A stretch of DNA of 64,000 nt from Saussurea involucrata. Lineage: Eukaryota; Streptophyta; Magnoliopsida; Asterales; Asteraceae. This document shows positions 58,639 to 64,000 of this stretch, one piece after another. The number at the start of each line of letters is the position of its first letter. The first letter of the stretch is position 1. Position numbers and translations under genes: made by a program. The notes below the pieces were generated by a model. That model worked only from the letters and a program-made list of their open reading frames with translations, was not told the DNA's origin and did not search any database. Location of the stretch: the NCBI GenBank assembly GCA_033807775.1, contig CM066314.1, positions 36,257,001-36,321,000 of the forward strand, in the 5' to 3' direction.

Positions 58639-58955
58639 GGAACTCCTATCCGGTAAACTAATCCGGAACCCAAAGAATCTGGTAACATTCGGAAATAGTA
58701 TCTGGACTTTCAAGTCCGGAACCATCCGGGATCACATCCGGTATCCCGTATCACAATCCGGAAAAACCCCAAGTCCGGATCTAATCGGAATCCGGTAAAA
58801 CATCTGGATCCTCATCAGGAATCCGGTACATTCCGAGAATTCATCCGGAATCCGGTAAACTTATCCGGACTCCTATTCGGTATCCGGAACAATCCGGAAA
58901 TTCATCCGAAATTTGGTACCATCCGGATAACTCATCTTCCGGATTTCACCAATTT
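58639..58955. repeat. TCCGGA palindrome array in the Gypsy-3 LTR
   Basis: Ten perfect TCCGGA hexamers between 58662 and 58943, with many further ATCCGGTA variants. It lies 600-900 bp from the LTR 5' end in element sense. Confidence 0.92.
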
Positions 58956-59536
58956 TACCCAGTTCCACTAATTTCCATCCAGAACTCTAACAATTTTTTT
59001 GTATCCATTCATAAGATATCAATAAGCTTATTTACCATTTCCAATACACATATAAGTCATATTTAACATAATAAGCAGATGAACTCACCTGAGATTTAGA
59101 GCTTGAACACAGACTGCAATTAAATTCAATTCACCTTCAACTTCTCACACCAAAATCAGAACCTAATCAAAATCAGCTTAACCTGATTATCCATTCCTAA
59201 AATATTGATTTGGATACCAAAATCAAACACTTACCGGATCAATTTGGATTCAAGAAATCTTTCTTTCTCTGCCTTCTTTGAAACCGACTTCAGGAAAAAA
59301 ATGAGATATTTTCTCAATTCGACCGACTCAGTCTTTAAATATAAATCTACTATCAATAAATGACCAAATCAACCTCCAAGTCCAAGTTTCACAATTCCAA
59401 TTTTGACCCTCAACTTATCCAAAATCAGAATTTAACTCCAACTATGACCAATTACAATATTTGATCACTTAACTTCAAAATCTTAACTTTCAAAAAAATA
59501 AAATTACAAAGACAATGGAATTTTCGAGGTGTTACA

Positions 59537-59552
59537 AATCTCCCCAACTTGA
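59537..59552 (-). promoter_or_regulatory. Gypsy-3 polypurine tract
   Basis: Minus-strand CAAGTTGGGGAGATTT beside the LTR TG. Confidence 0.85.
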
Positions 59553-59589
59553 AAATGATTTCGTCCCCGAAATCAAAGTTAGGTAAATA

Positions 59590-60392
59590 GATGAGGACAT
59601 CTATTTTTCATATCCTCTTCAGCTTCCCACGTCACGTTAGCACCTCTATGATGTTTCCATTATACTTTAACCATGACCACTTCCTTATGTCATAATTTCT
59701 TAGTCGTTCTCTCTAAAATTGCTTCCGGTTCCTCCACACAACGACTCTTCTCATCCGCGCTTATATCAGAAAGTGGTATAACATCATCCTCTTCGACTAA
59801 ACATTTCCGAATATAACAGACATGGAAGGTATTATGGATTCCTTCCAATTCAGGTGGAAGATCCAACGGATACGCTTGAAGCCCTACTCGTTTGGTTATT
59901 GAAAAAGGTCCAAGAAAACGGGGACTCAACTTTCCACGTTTTCCAAATCTTATGACACCTTTCCACGGGGATACTTTAAGCATCACACGCTCCCCAACTT
60001 GGAATTCTTTCGGCCTTCTTTTCGGATAGGCGTAACTCTTTTGTCGATCTTGAGCCCCTTCATGTGCTTTCGAATCTCTTTCACTTTATCGACCGTTTGT
60101 TGTACGATTTCAGGACCAGCAAATTGTTTTTCTCCAGCTTCTAACCAACATACTGGAGTTCTACACTTCCGTCTATACAAGGCTTCGAAAGGTGATCTTC
60201 CAATACTGGGATGATAACTATTGTTGTACGCAAACTCCACTAAGGGTAAATGTGTATCCCAGTTACCTCCAAAGTTTATCACACAAGACCTGAGCATATC
60301 TTCCAAAGTCTGAATGGGTCTTTCACTTTGCCCGTCCGTTTGTGGATGGTATGCAGTGCTCAAATTTACTCTTGTGCCCAATTCTTCTTATA
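59590..60392 (-). pseudogene. Gypsy-3 integrase C-terminal half and chromodomain
   Basis: From the right: GTRVNLSTAYHPQTDGQSERPIQ (third catalytic residue, Glu), FAYNNSYHPSIGRSPFEALY, then a frameshift near 60060, then LKVSPWKGVIRFGKRGKLSPR (GPF region). The chromodomain-like tail reads through TGA at 59690-59692 and TAA at 59660-59662. At both stops Gypsy-1 has Arg and Gln (KVLRNKE, VKVQWKHH). Another TAA sits at 60388-60390 beside the nested insertion. Confidence 0.85.
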
Positions 60393-60769
60393 GGGTGCGT
60401 TTGGTACGCAGACAGGATGGGACGGGACAGGACGGAACAGGACAGGACAGAACAGGATAAGACCACAGCTGTTCAGTGTTTGGTAACACATAAATAGGAC
60501 TGGATAGGACAGAACAGGACCGGTTAAATGACCCATTTACCCCTAGTAATTTGTTTAGTGGTGGTGGCGGTGGTGGTGGCGGCAACGGTGGTGGTGGTGG
60601 CGACGGTGGTGGTGGTGGCGACGGTGGTGGTGGTGGTGGTGGTGGCGGCGACGGTGGTGGTGGTGGTGGCGGTGGCGGTGGTGGTGGCGGCGGCAGCGGT
60701 GGTGGTGGTGGTGGCGGCGGCGGCGGTGGTGGTGGCGGTGGTGGTGGCGGCGGCGGTGGCAGTGGCAGT

Positions 60770-60807
<38 letters not shown>

Positions 60808-61014
60808 CGGTGGTGGTGGTGGGAAAGAAAGAAGAAGAAGAAGAAGGGGTATATTTGTCAAAAAATCCTTGTTCCACTTAGTTCTAGGGGGTAAGCATAG
60901 AACACACTTGTCCCATGATAGTTCCACTTAGTTCTACATTTGGTCGCACCAAACATGGGATAGGTGTGTCCTGTCCTGTCCTGTCCCATGTTGTCCACCC
61001 TACCAAACGCACCC
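60393..61014. mobile_element. Tourist-like insertion with a (GGN)n core, 622 bp
   Basis: Ends GGGTGCGTTTGGTA and TACCAAACGCACCC are inverted, flanked by ATA (60390-60392 and 61015-61017). Removing it restores the integrase frame. Next to the ends are repeated GGACAGGACA and TGTCCTGTCC motifs. The centre (about 60555-60822) is a long GGT/GGC triplet tract. The three-base duplication and GGGTGCG end suggest the PIF/Harbinger superfamily. Confidence 0.82.
60555..60822. repeat. GGT/GGC triplet tract
   Basis: About 90 consecutive GGN triplets, open in several frames as polyglycine, polyvaline/alanine or polyproline. These open frames are not genes. Confidence 0.93.
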
Positions 61015-61471
61015 ATAGTGACTGCCAAAACCTTGAAGTAAATCGGTTGTCATGATCAGAAACTCTAGACACTGGTATACCATGTCTTGACACCACTTTA
61101 TCAATATATAATTTGGCTAGCTTATCAATCGGTGAAGCTTCTTTCATTGCCAAAAAGTGAGCACTTTTGGTTAACCGATCCACGATTACCCATATAGTAT
61201 CGTTACCCTTTAACGTTCTTGGTAACTTTGTCACAAAATCCATGGTAATCTTATCCCACTTCCATTCAGGAATCTCTAAAGATTGTAGACTTCCGTAAGG
61301 TCTTTGATGTTCAGCCTTCACTAACGAGCACGTCACACACTTTTCTACACATTGTGCCACATCTAACTTCATAGCTGGCCACCAATAGTGTAGATTCAGA
61401 TCCATATACATCTTAGTACTTCTAGGATGTATAGAATATTTAGACTTGTGGGCGTCTTCGAGAATTAACTC
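61015..61471 (-). pseudogene. Gypsy-3 integrase N-terminal half
   Basis: Follows in frame after TGA 61472-61474. KYSIHP, YWWPAMKLDVAQCVEKCVTC (zinc finger), KWDKITMDFVTKLP (first Asp) and DHDNRFTSRFW (second Asp) are visible. Split from its C-terminal half by the 622-bp insertion. Confidence 0.87.
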
Positions 61472-62854
61472 TCAATTTCCTCCCACCTTTGGCACCCAAA
61501 CGCGGCCTTGGAACAGTTTGACCCCACGTCCATCTTCAGTCAGTTGAAGATATTGCTTGACCATGACTTCCTCTTTCAGATTTTCTTCTAATAATGCTTC
61601 CGCTTGTGCCACTTTGATTCTTTCAATCAGACTTGACGTCACATCAATTTTGGCGTTAGTCGTTTTCAAGCATCCACTATATTCCTTTCTACTTAAAGCA
61701 TCAAGCACAACATTTGCTTTACCAGGATGGTAATGCAATTCACAATCATAGTCTTTAAGTAGTTCTAACCAACGTCGTTGCCTCATGTTCAACTCTTTCT
61801 GATCAAAGACAGGCTTCAAACTCTTATGATCAGTGAAAAGAGTGCACTTCGTTCCATATAGATAATGTCGCCACAACTTCAATGCAAACACTACTGCTGC
61901 ATGTTCTAAATCATAGGTACGGTAATTCTTCTCATGATCTTTGAGTTGTCTTGATGCGTAAGCAATCACCTTGCCGCGTTGCATCATTACACACCCCAAA
62001 CCCATCTTTGATGCATCACTATACACCACCAAGTCTTCTGTTCCTTCTAGTAGTGCAAGAACAAGAGCCTCACATAGCTTCTTTCGTAATGTCCTGAAAG
62101 CTAACTCTTGTTTTTCAGTCCATACAAACTTTACATTCTTCCGAGTCAGAATGGTCAAGGCAGAAGCGATCTTTGAGAAATCTTTTATAAACCTCCGGTA
62201 ATAACCTGCCAGACCCAAGAAATTCCTTATCTCTGATGCGCTCTTTGGTGTTTCCCAGTTCGTCATTGCTTCTATCTTTGCCGGATCTACTTTGACCCCT
62301 TCAGAAGTAATCACATGACCAAGAAATTGTACTTCTTTTAACCAAAATTCACACTTTGAGAATTTTGCATACAATTTCTCCTTCCTCAGAACATCTAAGA
62401 CTTCACGAAGGTGACATTCATGATCGGTTTCATTCTTTGAATAAACAAGTATGTCATCAATGAATACAATGACAGACTTGTCTAAGAATGGTCGACACAC
62501 TCTGTTCATCAGATCCATGAACACAGCAGGAGCGTTTGTCAACCCAAATGGCATCACAAGAAATTCATAATGCCTATACCTTGTTCTGAACGCCGTCTTG
62601 GGAACATCTTCATCCCTTACTCGTACTTGATGATAGCCCGACCTCAGATCAATCTTTGAAAAGCATCCCGCACCTTAGAGTTGATCAAACAAATCATCAA
62701 TCCTTGGAAGCGGATACTTATTCTTAATAGGCGCCTTATTCAGCTCCCTATAGTCTATGCACATTCTCATAGTGCCATTCTTTTTCTTGACAAATAATAC
62801 CGGAGCTCCCCAAGGTGAAGAACTTGGCCTAACAAATCCCTTGTCGAGCAGTTC
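61472..62854 (-). pseudogene. Gypsy-3 reverse transcriptase and RNase H
   Basis: RT motifs GFVRPSSSPWGAPV, MRMCIDYRELNK, YPLPRIDDLFDQL (then TAA 62675-62677), RSGYHQ, MPFGLTNAPA and the catalytic FIDDILVYS. RNase H follows with VVYSDASKMGLGCVM and FTDHKSLKPVFDQ. It ends at TGA 61472-61474 where Gypsy-1 has Arg. All segments are in one frame. Confidence 0.88.
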
Positions 62855-63600
62855 TTATAGCTGAGACATCATCTCTTTCATTTCAGTTGGCACTAAACGG
62901 TACGGTGCACGCGCTATCGGTGCCGCTCCAGGGACAAGATCAATTCGAAACTCTACTTGTCGTTCTGGCGGTAAACCTGAAAGATCATCAAGGAATACAT
63001 CTGGGAATTCACGTACTACCCTTATGTCTTCCACCCGCTTCTTTTCTGCCTTGACATCCAGAACATATGCTAAATAGGATGAACATCCTTTTACCAGACA
63101 TTTACGCGCCTTGGCAACAGAAATTAGTGGAACTTCCCCTTTTCGCTCTTCCCCAAAGATGAATACATCATCATTGTCAGGCATAGGAATCCGAATTAAT
63201 TTCTTGGCACATAGAATTTCTGCCTGATTGATTGTCAACCAATCCATACCCACGACTAGATCAAACCTCCCAATTTCCATCAACATCAAGTCAATCGGAA
63301 ATTTCTTTTCCTCTATTATAATCAGACAACCCTCAAGTCTTTCACAAACTAAGACTTGACCCCCGTTTGCTACCTCGACTACTAAGGCATCTTCCAAGGT
63401 AGTGACATGCATAGCTAACTTTTGATAAAACGACTTTGATACGAAAGACAGATTGGCGCCACAATCAAATAATATCCGTGCGGGTATAGAATTAACGAGA
63501 AATGTACCAGAAACAACATCTTTAGATTCCTTTGCCTCGTCAGCCGTCATATGAAATGTCTGGCCCGTTGGCTTATGAGTATTTGGTTTCCTTCCCTGAT
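62855..63600 (-). pseudogene. Gypsy-3 protease and start of RT
   Basis: The protease active site reads FDCGANLSFVS, with Cys where Gypsy-1 and most relatives have Ser or Thr, which is unusual and possibly inactivating. VVGMDWL follows, then VEFRIDLVPGAAPIARAPYRL leading into RT. It ends at TAA 62855-62857, where Gypsy-1 has Gln (RLQDL). Confidence 0.87.
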
Positions 63601-64000
63601 CTCCACCCTTCCTTAGCTTTGGGCAGTCTCTTCGAAAGTGACTGGGTTGTTTACACTAGAAACAGGTCAGCCCTTGAACGGAACAGTTTGCGACTTGGTG
63701 ACCACTCTTCCCACATTTGAAACATTCAATTGAAACCACCCGGCACAGGCCAAAATGTTTACTTCAGAATTTTGGGCACCAGTTCGGTTCCCGACGAGAC
63801 TCGAAACAAACATTCTTGCCAAACGATTTAGATTTCTGGGAAGATTCCGACTGATCTTCCCATTTTCGTTCCTCTCCCCCTTGCGTCTTCTCTTCCTTAT
63901 ATTTGGCATTTACCTCTTCTATTATTTTGACTTCTTCTATCGTTTCCCTCAACGTCAAGGCTTTAGAATTTCGCACTCGGGACATCATGTCAGCCGGTAA
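63601..64000 (-). pseudogene. Gypsy-3 Gag C-terminal part (cut by the window edge)
   Basis: Read in the same frame as pol: a charged linker (ETIEEVKIIEEVNAKYKEEK), a stop TGA at 63764-63766, zinc knuckle CFKCGKSGHQVANC, then a second knuckle broken by TAG at 63656-63658 (CF*CKQPSHFRRDC). Gag upstream lies beyond 64000. Confidence 0.8.

Larger units (their letters stand above)
58015..64000 (-). mobile_element. Gypsy-3: second Ty3/gypsy chromovirus, heavily mutated, runs off the right edge
   Basis: Minus-strand element. Its 3' LTR ends on the plus strand at 59536 (GTGTTACA), followed by the purine tract and chromodomain, integrase, RNase H, RT, protease and gag toward the right edge. It is related to Gypsy-1 at protein level but clearly a different family, with a different LTR. 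It carries eight in-frame stops, one frameshift and a nested Tourist-like insertion. The LTR's plus-strand left end is not resolved; it may begin left of the Tat insertion. Confidence 0.88.

Noticed and set aside
60388..60931. Open frames of 117-179 codons encoding polyglycine, polyvaline/alanine or polyproline
   Set aside because: They are translations of one GGN triplet tract inside a MITE, open on both strands and in several frames. No domain structure.

Overview
The window is plant nuclear heterochromatin built almost entirely from nested transposable elements. I found no ordinary host gene and no tRNA or rRNA gene. Chromodomain Ty3/gypsy elements, a gag-only Ty1/copia element, a Tat-type Ty3/gypsy element, a CACTA element, an Ulp1-carrying Mutator-like element (MULE) and Tourist-like elements with GGGTGCGTTTGG ends together point to a large, repeat-rich flowering plant genome, probably a eudicot. 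The species cannot be read from the sequence.

Layout. (1) 1-7721: a young chromovirus (Gypsy-1, minus strand) whose distal LTR runs off the left edge; it interrupts a CACTA tnp2 gene. (2) 7722-19998: the right part of that CACTA element (minus strand): broken tnp2, an intron with 56-bp repeats, a 5' exon, a 20-bp-unit minisatellite, and the TIR at 19998. A non-autonomous LTR element (9563-17286) sits inside it. (3) 20000-22117: hairpin-forming tandem repeats, microsatellites and MITE-like ends. (4) 22118-35641: a non-autonomous LTR element with three LTRs and two internal regions, bounded by the 5-bp duplication GATAG. (5) 35888-36876: a Tourist-like element with TTA duplications. (6) 37014-49079: a MULE with about 115-bp TIRs and the 9-bp duplication TTTTTGTAA. 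It carries a split DUF1985/Ulp1-protease gene on the minus strand; a very young gag-only copia element (43021-47994, duplication AATTT) lies in the first intron of that gene. (7) 49089-51657: mostly unassigned AT-rich DNA with a CACTA-like end. (8) 51658-58009: a Tat-type gypsy element (duplication TTGTT) with gag and protease but no reverse transcriptase or integrase, plus an antisense gene with a candidate intron. (9) 58015-64000: a second chromovirus (Gypsy-3, minus strand) silenced by eight in-frame stops, one frameshift and a 622-bp Tourist-like insertion full of GGN triplets.

How the parts relate. Only transposon biology is encoded. Four LTR elements are non-autonomous (9563, 22118, 43021, 51658), yet their LTR pairs are nearly identical, so they must have been copied recently with proteins supplied from elsewhere. 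Gypsy-1 and Gypsy-3 show what full-length relatives look like, but both are broken. A recurring motif across unrelated elements is a family-specific cluster of short CpG-rich palindromes in the LTR or near the terminus. I consider this the most interesting pattern in the window, followed by the antisense intron-bearing gene of the Tat element, the three-LTR tandem, and the exon-duplicated Ulp1 gene of the MULE.
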